64,000 nucleotides of DNA from Jejuia rubra. GTDB taxonomy: Bacteria > Bacteroidota > Bacteroidia > Flavobacteriales > Flavobacteriaceae. The DNA lies in NCBI RefSeq assembly GCF_042684665.1, contig NZ_JBHULY010000014.1, positions 65,603 to 129,602 of the forward strand, in the 5' to 3' direction. A program made the translations under genes and the position numbers. A model generated the notes under the pieces. The model was not told the origin of the DNA. It worked only from the letters and a program-made list of their open reading frames with translations, and ran no database searches. Within the stretch, counting starts at the first letter, position 1. Each line of letters starts with the position of its first letter. Positions 44,276 to 51,703 of this stretch are shown here, one piece after another.

Positions 44276-45376
44276 TTAAGCCGTTTCAAACTCCAAATCA
44301 AATGCTTCTGCAATTTCTTTATATACAATTTTTCCGTTAACGATATTGAGTCCTTTTGCCAATGATGGCGTAGTATCGCAGGCTTTTTTCCAGCCTTCGT
44401 TTGCCAATTTTATGACGTAAGGCAGTGTAACGTTTGTCAGTCCCATAGTGGACGTGTATGGTACGGCACCTGGCATATTTGCCACACTGTAGTGCACAAC
44501 TTCGTCAATAATATAAGTCGGGTCTTGATGAGTAGTGGGCTTTGTAGTTTCAAAACAACCACCTTGGTCTACTGCGACATCCACCATTACGGTTCCCGGA
44601 CGCATATCTTTCAGCATATCTTTTGTAATTAATTTTGGTGCTTTTGCTCCTTTTATCAAGACTCCTCCAATAATTAAATCTGAATCCTTTATATGTTTTC
44701 GGATATTGTATTCACTAGAAAACTCACTAATAACATTATTTGGCATGGTTTCGCTTACACGACGCAATGCTTTCATATTGATGTCCAAAATAAAAACATT
44801 GGCACCCAATCCAGCAGCCATTCTTGCGGCCTGAACACCAACAACACCAGCTCCCAAAATCAAGACTTTCGCAGGCGGCACTCCCGGTATCCCACCAAGT
44901 AAAATACCACGGCCTTGGATTGGTTTTTCTAAATATTTTGCCCCCTGTTGGATGGACATACGCCCCGCCACTTCGGACATTGGAATCAATAATGGCAGTG
45001 TGCCATCGGCATCCTCAACTGTTTCGTACGCAATACAAACCGCCTTACTATCAATCATCGCCTTTGTCAATAATTCGCTCGAAGCAAAATGAAAATAGGT
45101 AAACACCACTTGGTCTTCCTTAATCAAACTATATTCCTGCTCAATGGGTTCCTTCACTTTTACAATCATTTCGGCTACATCGTAAATCTCTTCGATGGTA
45201 TCCAAAATAATGGCTCCAGCGTTTTGATAATCTTCATCCAAAAAGCCACTGTTGAATCCCGCATTTTTTTGAACATAAACGGCATGGTTTCTTTTAGTCA
45301 ATTCAAAAACCCCTGAAGGCGTCATACCCACCCGGTTTTCATTGTTTTTAATTTCAATAGGAACACCAATTTTCAT
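44276..45376 (-). CDS. ald: Alanine dehydrogenase
   Basis: This 366-residue enzyme reversibly deaminates L-alanine to pyruvate and ammonium with NAD. The N-terminal MKIGVPIEIKNNENRVGMTP, the FTYFHFAS segment and the NAD-binding VLILGAGVVGVQAARMAAG near residue 170 are diagnostic. The catalytic His is expected in the VFTYFHFAS region. Length is normal. It releases ammonium that the GltBD system can use. Confidence 0.93.
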   Translation of the reverse strand: MKIGVPIEIKNNENRVGMTPSGVFELTKRNHAVYVQKNAGFNSGFLDEDYQNAGAIILDTIEEIYDVAEMIVKVKEPIEQEYSLIKEDQVVFTYFHFASSELLTKAMIDSKAVCIAYETVEDADGTLPLLIPMSEVAGRMSIQQGAKYLEKPIQGRGILLGGIPGVPPAKVLILGAGVVGVQAARMAAGLGANVFILDINMKALRRVSETMPNNVISEFSSEYNIRKHIKDSDLIIGGVLIKGAKAPKLITKDMLKDMRPGTVMVDVAVDQGGCFETTKPTTHQDPTYIIDEVVHYSVANMPGAVPYTSTMGLTNVTLPYVIKLANEGWKKACDTTPSLAKGLNIVNGKIVYKEIAEAFDLEFETA

Positions 45377-45495
45377 AGTCTGTGATATTTAATGTTGATA
45401 CTAAACTTTAAAAAATCTCTTAAAATAGAGTGCAATATTAATTCAAAAATTTGAAAATTTTCTGAAAATCAATGTTTTTTATAAATTTTCAATAT

Positions 45496-45503
45496 CAAAT
45501 TTA
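45496..45503 (-). promoter_or_regulatory. Candidate -7 element for ald
   Basis: The minus strand reads TAAATTTG, matching TAnnTTTG, about 120 bp before the ald ATG. No -33 TTG at standard spacing. The surrounding 217-bp gap is AT-rich and otherwise empty. Confidence 0.3.
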
Positions 45504-45593
45504 ACAGTTCATTAATAATTACCTAATTCACATCGATTTAATAGAGTTTTGACTGAAGGATTTTCAATTTGAAAAACTTGGAATAAATGCGTG

Positions 45594-45878
45594 CTATTTT
45601 TTCGAATATCGGATTTTGAAATAAATCAGTAAAGTAGCCGAAATTACAGTGATGGCATTAGCAAAAACCATGGAGGGACTGTTTAGAAAAATACCATAAA
45701 TGAGCCATAAAATTATGCCAACAAGGAATATGAGCAACATGGGCAAGGACAAACTAGATACGTCTTTGGTTTTCCAAGTTTTATAGACTTGAGGGAGGAA
45801 AGCAGCTGTTGTCAAGAACGCCGCGAGGAAACCCACGATTTCATAAAGACTGTTATGCGAACTATCAATTAATAGCAT
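45594..45878 (-). CDS. SemiSWEET sugar transporter
   Basis: This 94-residue protein has three membrane helices and the PQ-loop motif at about residues 29-38 (PQVYKTWKTKD). This is the half-transporter fold that dimerises to move sugars through the membrane. A GTG directly upstream is an alternative start. It overlaps the end of the TPR gene by 14 bp, so translation is probably coupled. The sugar is unknown. Confidence 0.88.
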   Translation of the reverse strand: MLLIDSSHNSLYEIVGFLAAFLTTAAFLPQVYKTWKTKDVSSLSLPMLLIFLVGIILWLIYGIFLNSPSMVFANAITVISATLLIYFKIRYSKK

Positions 45879-47640
45879 CACCTCTTAATCTTCGGAATTT
45901 TTTCCGTGCATCCACAAAATAGATGCTATCCTCATGGTTGAACACAATATCCTTGTAAAGGGTTTTTGCCTTTTCCGGTTGATTTAGATAGTTTATGTAC
46001 AATTCTGCCAAACTGTAGATAGCGTTGTCCACCAAAATCCCGTCCCTATAATTTTCGATGATGTATTGATAATTGGCTTCGGCCCTTTCAAATTCCTTTT
46101 TCTTTTCAAAAAGCGCAGCTTGCTTATAAAGTGCCTGTGGGATAATCGGTTCGGTTTTATGTTCGTCCAAAACCTTGTCCAAAAGTGTAATGGCTTCGTC
46201 ATTTCTATTTTGAAATGCCAACAAATCTGCTTTTGCATAAAGCTTAAGAGCAGTTTGTAGAGAATCTTCATACTTATTATCTGAAATCAACAGTTTTAAG
46301 TCCAAGGCATCATTGGCTATCAATTGTGATGTTGAGGATTTCAAAATTTTGAGCTGCGATTCCGCCCATTTAAAATCGCCTTTATAATAGCTGGTTTTAG
46401 CCACTTTAAAGCGTGCTTGCTGTGAAATCGTACTGTTTTTAAGGTTGCGCTGTATTTGGGTGAAATAGATAAGCGCCTTGTTAAATTCCTCCTGCAACAC
46501 CAAAATATCCCCAAGCTCCAACTTAACTTGCGCTTTCTGTTGCACGGTTAGGGGCAATTTTAAGGTTTCCTCTAAAAAGGCAGTAGCTTCTTCCGTTTTG
46601 TTCATATAGAATGCCAAAAAATGGGCATATGCAATCTGTAGTTCCAAGGTTTGAGCAAAGGTTCCGTAGGTATCAAAAAGTTCTAAGTATTTGGTTTGAA
46701 GTGCTTCAAAATTGGTTGCGTCACCTTGTTCCGCTTCAATTTGCAACAAATCGTTATAGGCCATCAAAATCGTATCAATATCCTGAGCCTTCTCAACAAC
46801 AAAAGTGAAAATAGATTTTGCGTCCTCATATCGGTTTTCGTTTACTGCAATTTGACCTAGTTGAATAATTCTGAAGAGGCTCTCGGGTTGCCTGGCAAAA
46901 ATGGCCTTTTCCTGCGCAAAGGCCTTACCGAAGTCCTTTTGTTGCACAAACAGCCAACTCAACATTTCATTCCAAAGCACGTTGGGATCCTGCTGTATTT
47001 TTTTTACAAGTACTTTTCGAAGTATACTGTTATTTTCGTTGGAACCGTCTTCGCTGATAAAATCATTAATGGCACGCTTGATATTACCTAAAGAAATGGG
47101 ATTTTTCTCCGCAAAATCAATATAATTCAGGAACATCTTTTCGATATGCCCTTGTTCACCATAAATCTGTGCCAACTGAAGTTTAAAATTCAATTTTGGC
47201 TTTAATTCCATGGCCTTTTCGTAAGTGGTTGCCGCTTGGTCCAATAAGGCATGCTCTTGAAAACTTCTGGCCACGGAAAAGGCATTATTGGGGTTGACCA
47301 TGAGACTATTTATGGCCGAAGTGTAGTTTTCATTGGCCTTTTCTGCGTTCCCTTTCAGCTGATAATTATGACCCAAAGCCACATAAAATGCCGGGTACTT
47401 GGTTCTTCCTAAAATTTTAGTGATGAAGGCCTCTGCTTCGTCATAAAGCTCTAACTGTTGCTGTGTGTCTATAATCCGCTTGATATGGTTGATGTTTGAA
47501 GGCGATTTGGCATAGAGTTTTTTATACTCGTAAAGTGCCTTTTCAAAATCTCCATTTTTATAATATTCCTTGGCAAGAATTTCGCTTTGCGAAAACACCA
47601 CTGTGGAGCAAATTAAAAATATGGCGGTAATCCATCTCAT
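45865..47640 (-). CDS. Secreted TPR-repeat protein
   Basis: This 591-residue protein has a signal peptide (MRWITAIFLICSTVVFSQS). The rest is TPR repeats throughout, with units such as KNGDFEKALYEYKKLYAKSP, YVALGHNYQLKGNAEKANEN and GDFKWAESQLKILKSS. The last repeats resemble those of the BamD/YbgF group (ANYQYIIENYRDG). It probably acts as a periplasmic scaffold. No partner can be named. It precedes the SemiSWEET gene on the same transcript. Confidence 0.82.
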   Translation of the reverse strand: MRWITAIFLICSTVVFSQSEILAKEYYKNGDFEKALYEYKKLYAKSPSNINHIKRIIDTQQQLELYDEAEAFITKILGRTKYPAFYVALGHNYQLKGNAEKANENYTSAINSLMVNPNNAFSVARSFQEHALLDQAATTYEKAMELKPKLNFKLQLAQIYGEQGHIEKMFLNYIDFAEKNPISLGNIKRAINDFISEDGSNENNSILRKVLVKKIQQDPNVLWNEMLSWLFVQQKDFGKAFAQEKAIFARQPESLFRIIQLGQIAVNENRYEDAKSIFTFVVEKAQDIDTILMAYNDLLQIEAEQGDATNFEALQTKYLELFDTYGTFAQTLELQIAYAHFLAFYMNKTEEATAFLEETLKLPLTVQQKAQVKLELGDILVLQEEFNKALIYFTQIQRNLKNSTISQQARFKVAKTSYYKGDFKWAESQLKILKSSTSQLIANDALDLKLLISDNKYEDSLQTALKLYAKADLLAFQNRNDEAITLLDKVLDEHKTEPIIPQALYKQAALFEKKKEFERAEANYQYIIENYRDGILVDNAIYSLAELYINYLNQPEKAKTLYKDIVFNHEDSIYFVDARKKFRRLRGDAIN

Positions 47641-47690
47641 AGGGTAAATATACTAAAATGGTGGTTCTATGAATATATTTTACTTGAACC

Positions 47691-47719
47691 AAAAATGCCC
47701 GAACGAAACATTCGGGCAT
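47691..47719 (-). terminator. Terminator before the TPR gene
   Basis: A perfect 9-bp stem (ATGCCCGAA / TTCGGGCAT) has a 7-base loop. On the minus strand a T-tract follows. It is the end of the transcript carrying the 40-residue ORF at 47817-47939. Confidence 0.75.
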
Positions 47720-47816
47720 AACCAACCAAAATAATAGTTCTATTAACTAAACCACTGTTATAAAAATAACAGCAACACTCGATTGGGGACAGCTTTTATC
47801 AGTATGTAAAAAAGGG

Positions 47817-47939
47817 TTATTTCTTTACAACTGCTACAGCTTCATTTTCAGATTTTTCCAAACTAAAATCTGAGAATAAAACTTTACTAGCCAGAAAAAG
47901 AAGTGTTATAAGCAGGATGATACGCTTTACGTTTTTCAT
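47817..47939 (-). CDS. Possible 40-residue exported or membrane peptide
   Basis: A short frame starts ATG AAA AAC at 47939 and ends TAA at 47817. The 40-residue product has a basic start and one hydrophobic segment (IILLITLLFLASKVLF), then a charged tail ending VAVVKK. It is placed in a 440-bp gap that otherwise has no gene and is followed by a good terminator on the same strand, which supports it. I see no promoter of consensus type and know no family. Confidence 0.45.
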   Translation of the reverse strand: MKNVKRIILLITLLFLASKVLFSDFSLEKSENEAVAVVKK

Positions 47940-48079
47940 GGTTAAGTAGGTTAATCATTTTGGTTAGCATAAAAGTCTTAAATAACCAAGAAAACACAAA
48001 GAAATTTCGACAATAATCGCTAAACAACATAAAAAATATGCATTTTATCGATTATTTAATATTTTTTGTAGTTAAAAAC

Positions 48080-49351
48080 CTACTTAATGATATCAAAACC
48101 TGTATAAGAACGTAACACCTCCGGAATCAAAATGCCCTCCTCAGTCTGGTAATTTTCCAAAATTCCAGCCAACACTCTTGGTAACGCCAAAGACGAACCG
48201 TTTAGTGTATGCGCCAGTTCATTTTTTCCTTCGCTATTCTTAAATCGAAGTTTTAGACGATTGGCCTGAAAGGTTTCAAAGTTTGAAACAGAAGAAATTT
48301 CCAGCCACCGTTCTTGAGCCGTAGAATATACCTCAAAATCATAAGTCAACGCCGAAGCAAAAGAAGTATCGCCACCACAAAGTCGTAAAATCCTGTAGGG
48401 CAATTTGAGTTCTTTTAAAATGCCTTTAACGTGATTTACCATACCGTCCAAAGCATCATAAGATTTAGATGGGTGCTCCACTCTGATAATTTCTACCTTG
48501 TCAAACTGGTGCAATCGGTTCAATCCTCTTACGTGGGCACCGTAACTCCCAGCTTCACGACGGAAACATGGCGTATAGCCCGTAATGCCGATAGGCAAAT
48601 CGCTTTCGTTTAATACCACATCCCTAAAAATATTGGTCCCAGGTACCTCAGCCGTTGGAATCAAATACAGATTATCTTCAGTAACATGGTACATCTGCCC
48701 CTCTTTATCCGGCAATTGCCCAGTACCAATACCTGAATCCTCATTCACTAAAAGTGGTAACTGATATTCGGTGTATCCAACCTCCGTATTTTTATCCAAA
48801 AAGTAGGTAATCAAGGCACGTTGCAACTTAGCTCCCTTTCCTTTATAAACCGGAAACCCTGCACCCGCAACCTTATTCCCCAGTTCGAAATCGATGATGT
48901 CGTACTTTTTAGCCAATTCCCAGTGTGGCAATGCGTTGCCATGTAACTCAGGAATTTCGCCTTCTTTAAATACTTCTTCGTTATCGTCCTCAGAATTTCC
49001 TTGGGGTACTGAAGCATGAGGCACATTTGGAATTTGATATAGTAATTCTTTTAAATCATTCGCCGTGGTATTCAACGTTTCCGCAAGCGTTTTTGAAGTT
49101 TCTTTCAACGTTCCGGTTTTTGCCTTTAGAGCATTCGCCTCCTCCACTTTTCCCGATTTGAACAATCCTCCAATTTCTTTTGAAATCGAGTTGGATTCGG
49201 CCAAAGTATTATCCAATTCGGACTGCGTGCTTCGTCGTTTTTCATCCAAAGCAATCACTTCCTCAATCATTTTTTCAGCATCGATGTTTCGTTTTGCTAG
49301 GCGTTCAATGACTTCTGTTTTGTGCTCTCTAATAAATGGGACTTGTAGCAT
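48080..49351 (-). CDS. serS: Seryl-tRNA synthetase
   Basis: This 423-residue class II synthetase charges tRNA-Ser. The N-terminal antiparallel coiled-coil arm (residues 25-100) is followed by the catalytic core: TAEVPGTNIFRD (motif 1 region), PCFRREAGSYG (motif 2, near residue 260), and the motif 3 region NGSSLALPRVLAGILENYQ. Length is standard. It appears monocistronic. Confidence 0.95.
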   Translation of the reverse strand: MLQVPFIREHKTEVIERLAKRNIDAEKMIEEVIALDEKRRSTQSELDNTLAESNSISKEIGGLFKSGKVEEANALKAKTGTLKETSKTLAETLNTTANDLKELLYQIPNVPHASVPQGNSEDDNEEVFKEGEIPELHGNALPHWELAKKYDIIDFELGNKVAGAGFPVYKGKGAKLQRALITYFLDKNTEVGYTEYQLPLLVNEDSGIGTGQLPDKEGQMYHVTEDNLYLIPTAEVPGTNIFRDVVLNESDLPIGITGYTPCFRREAGSYGAHVRGLNRLHQFDKVEIIRVEHPSKSYDALDGMVNHVKGILKELKLPYRILRLCGGDTSFASALTYDFEVYSTAQERWLEISSVSNFETFQANRLKLRFKNSEGKNELAHTLNGSSLALPRVLAGILENYQTEEGILIPEVLRSYTGFDIIK

Positions 49352-49369
49352 GGTTTAAAATTTAAGCGA

Positions 49370-49377
49370 CAAATTTA
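49370..49377 (-). promoter_or_regulatory. Candidate -7 element for serS
   Basis: The minus strand reads TAAATTTG, matching TAnnTTTG, 18 bp before the serS ATG, giving a leader of about 12 nt. No consensus -33 TTG. Confidence 0.35.
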
Positions 49378-49394
49378 AGGAATTACAGCAGTAT

Positions 49395-50711
49395 TTATTC
49401 TTTTTTTGAAGGCAAAATCCATTCGCTGTGCTTTAATGGTTCCCAAGGGGTATTTGCGATATCGACATCAGAATCAATAAAGTCCCGAAAGGGTTTACCA
49501 TTAACGCTTACCTTACTTTGAACATATACCGCAACATCTTGTCCTTTGCTTTTGAAATCGGTTTTTAAATGTTGGGCAAACTGCCAAATCACATCCGGTT
49601 TTGTGCCAGCACCTCGTTGTTGCTTTTTGGTCAAATAATCATTCTGATTGATAATGATTCTTTCCTTTGAATCCTTGTCCACTACGGTATAAATCGTTGA
49701 GCCTCTTTTTGCCCTTAACATCATCCGCCACGATAAGCGATGCCCCTCTTCGGTCCAAAGCACATCATCCTGAAAAAAATGGTGTCGCAACGGCAATGCA
49801 ATTTGAATCATAAAATATATTGAAAACAATACAACGTAAGCATCCCGAAATTTGGGAAATTTAATTTCACCGGCTTCATAAAAAGGCCTCCTTTTAAGGA
49901 AAATGCTGCGAACGGTTTTTGGTTCAAAAAAGAACAAATAAAACGCCAAAGCCAAATATGGAAAAATCCCTATTTGGAACACAATAGAATTGAATAGATG
50001 AAACCCTATAGAAATGATGAAAGCCCATTTCCTTGTAGGCTTAAAGAGTAACAACGGCACAATTAAGCCATCAAATAAAATCCCGCCATAGGTCAGCACA
50101 TAATGCACCCATTTTTGTTGCAATAGATCTCCAATTAGATAGTAATGCGCTTTACCTTTCATTAAAAGCTCGATAAACGAAGTGTCCAACCAATCTGGGT
50201 AAAACTTGGCTACCGAAGCATAAGTGTACACGATGAATAATTGCAAAATAAACACGCATCGGCACCATTGGGGCATGGCATTGGTTTTCAGTTTCGGGTT
50301 CTGTTTTGCATCAATGGAAATATCGTGATTAGCAGGTAAAAATACCATGATAGCACTGACTAGCATCAACAAATAGTAGTGGTTGTTGTAAGACGACTTT
50401 TGCATCAAATAGCACCCCGCCCATAACACTGCGAAGCCAAACATACTCCACTTATATTTGTAGCCCAACATGATGCATATTCCAAAAAGCCCCATGAAGG
50501 CATAGTAGGCATACATGCCTGGCCCTTGAAATATATTGAGCCATTCAAAACCAATAAAGGTAAAGGTGAATTTTGGCTCTACCAACACACGGGTTACCCA
50601 GCCAGTGGCAATGGCCCCAACGGATTCCAAAAAACACAAAAGGCCAAAAAATATTCTAAAAATAACAAGCTGGGAATTGTCAATATATTTAAACAGCCAA
50701 TTATTCAGCAT
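49395..50711 (-). CDS. HTTM-domain membrane protein
   Basis: This 438-residue protein has about eight membrane helices in residues 15-330, including LVIFRIFFGLLCFLESVGAI and GFHLFNSIVFQIGIFPYLA. That second segment corresponds to the HTTM/vitamin K-dependent gamma-carboxylase-like core. A soluble C-terminal region follows (residues 330-438; WTEEGHRLSWRMMLRAKRG). True carboxylase activity is not implied; the function in Bacteroidota is unknown. The start overlaps the ribF end by 11 bp, so it is probably co-translated with ribF. Confidence 0.8.
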   Translation of the reverse strand: MLNNWLFKYIDNSQLVIFRIFFGLLCFLESVGAIATGWVTRVLVEPKFTFTFIGFEWLNIFQGPGMYAYYAFMGLFGICIMLGYKYKWSMFGFAVLWAGCYLMQKSSYNNHYYLLMLVSAIMVFLPANHDISIDAKQNPKLKTNAMPQWCRCVFILQLFIVYTYASVAKFYPDWLDTSFIELLMKGKAHYYLIGDLLQQKWVHYVLTYGGILFDGLIVPLLLFKPTRKWAFIISIGFHLFNSIVFQIGIFPYLALAFYLFFFEPKTVRSIFLKRRPFYEAGEIKFPKFRDAYVVLFSIYFMIQIALPLRHHFFQDDVLWTEEGHRLSWRMMLRAKRGSTIYTVVDKDSKERIIINQNDYLTKKQQRGAGTKPDVIWQFAQHLKTDFKSKGQDVAVYVQSKVSVNGKPFRDFIDSDVDIANTPWEPLKHSEWILPSKKE

Positions 50712-51639
50712 GGAATTTGGCTATATATTGTAGGGAAAATGCCCTATCCTTTTGAAGTTGTACTTTTAAATCTTCAATGGAATCAAATTTTTGCTCATCG
50801 CGGATCCGTTCCAACAGGTCAATTTGAAGTTCTTTACCATAAATAGAAGCATCAAAGTCGAAAAAATGAATTTCGACGGATTCCTTTTCTCCATTAACCG
50901 TGGGATTAATGCCGATATTCATCATGCCATAAACCGTTATACCATCAATTTCTGACTTCACAACATAAGACCCATGTTTCGGAATCAACTTATAATCTTC
51001 GGCAATACTTAGGTTTGCAGTTGGAAAATCCAAAGTTTTACCGATACCCCTGCCTTTAATTATTGTGCCGGTCAACATGAACGCGTAGCCCAGGTATTTA
51101 TTGGCCTTTCTTAAATCGCCTTCCAAAAGGGCCCTTCTGATTTTTGTTGAACTTACGGCAACGTCATTGATGTCTTGAGCCGAAATTTCCTCAACCTCAA
51201 AACCGAATATCTCGCCATATTTTTTTAAATCTTCGATGTCGGCATTTCTATTTCTTCCAAATCGGTGATCATAGCCAATAATGACTTTTTTAGCATTTAA
51301 TTTATCCACCAGCACTTGTTGAACAAACTCCTCAGCACTTAATCTTGAGAATTCCTTTGTGAACTTTTTAATCAACAAATAATTCAACCCCAGATTTTTA
51401 AGAATCTCACTTCGCTCGTCAATAGTGTTAATCAATTTAATCCCGGAATCTTTCTGTAGCACCATTCTCGGGTGGGGAAAAAAGGTAAGAATGACAGATT
51501 TTAAGCCTTCTTTCTTCCCAACCATAATCAACCGTTTTACTATTTTTTGATGGCCTATATGCACGCCGTCAAAAGTGCCAATTGTCACAATAGTTGGTTC
51601 TTCGGATCTATAGGTTTCTACCTTTACAACTTTGCCCAT
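50701..51639 (-). CDS. ribF: Bifunctional riboflavin kinase / FAD synthetase
   Basis: This 312-residue enzyme makes FMN and then FAD from riboflavin. The N-terminal nucleotidyltransferase domain has TIGTFDGVHIGHQKIVKRL and VIGYDHRFGRNR. The C-terminal kinase domain starts near residue 185 (GRGIGKTLDFPTANL) and includes YGMMNIGINPTV. Length is standard. The HTTM gene overlaps its end; a divergent protease gene lies 64 bp upstream. Confidence 0.95.
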   Translation of the reverse strand: MGKVVKVETYRSEEPTIVTIGTFDGVHIGHQKIVKRLIMVGKKEGLKSVILTFFPHPRMVLQKDSGIKLINTIDERSEILKNLGLNYLLIKKFTKEFSRLSAEEFVQQVLVDKLNAKKVIIGYDHRFGRNRNADIEDLKKYGEIFGFEVEEISAQDINDVAVSSTKIRRALLEGDLRKANKYLGYAFMLTGTIIKGRGIGKTLDFPTANLSIAEDYKLIPKHGSYVVKSEIDGITVYGMMNIGINPTVNGEKESVEIHFFDFDASIYGKELQIDLLERIRDEQKFDSIEDLKVQLQKDRAFSLQYIAKFHAE

Positions 51640-51652
51640 GAAATTCTGTCAA

Positions 51653-51683
51653 TTGCTCAATTCAGCAAAAAAAACTAGATTTG
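51653..51683 (+). promoter_or_regulatory. Promoter of the secreted metalloprotease gene
   Basis: TTG (51653-51655) is 20 bp before TAGATTTG (51676-51683), a full match to the Bacteroidota -33/-7 pattern. Transcription near 51690 fits the ATG at 51704 and excludes the upstream in-frame start at 51632, which lies inside ribF. Confidence 0.6.
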
Positions 51684-51703
51684 TTAATAAAAAAGCCCCA
51701 AAA

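Noticed and set aside
51632..51703. Upstream start for the metalloprotease, overlapping ribF
   Set aside because: A full promoter (51653-51683) lies inside it, and the signal peptide begins at 51704.
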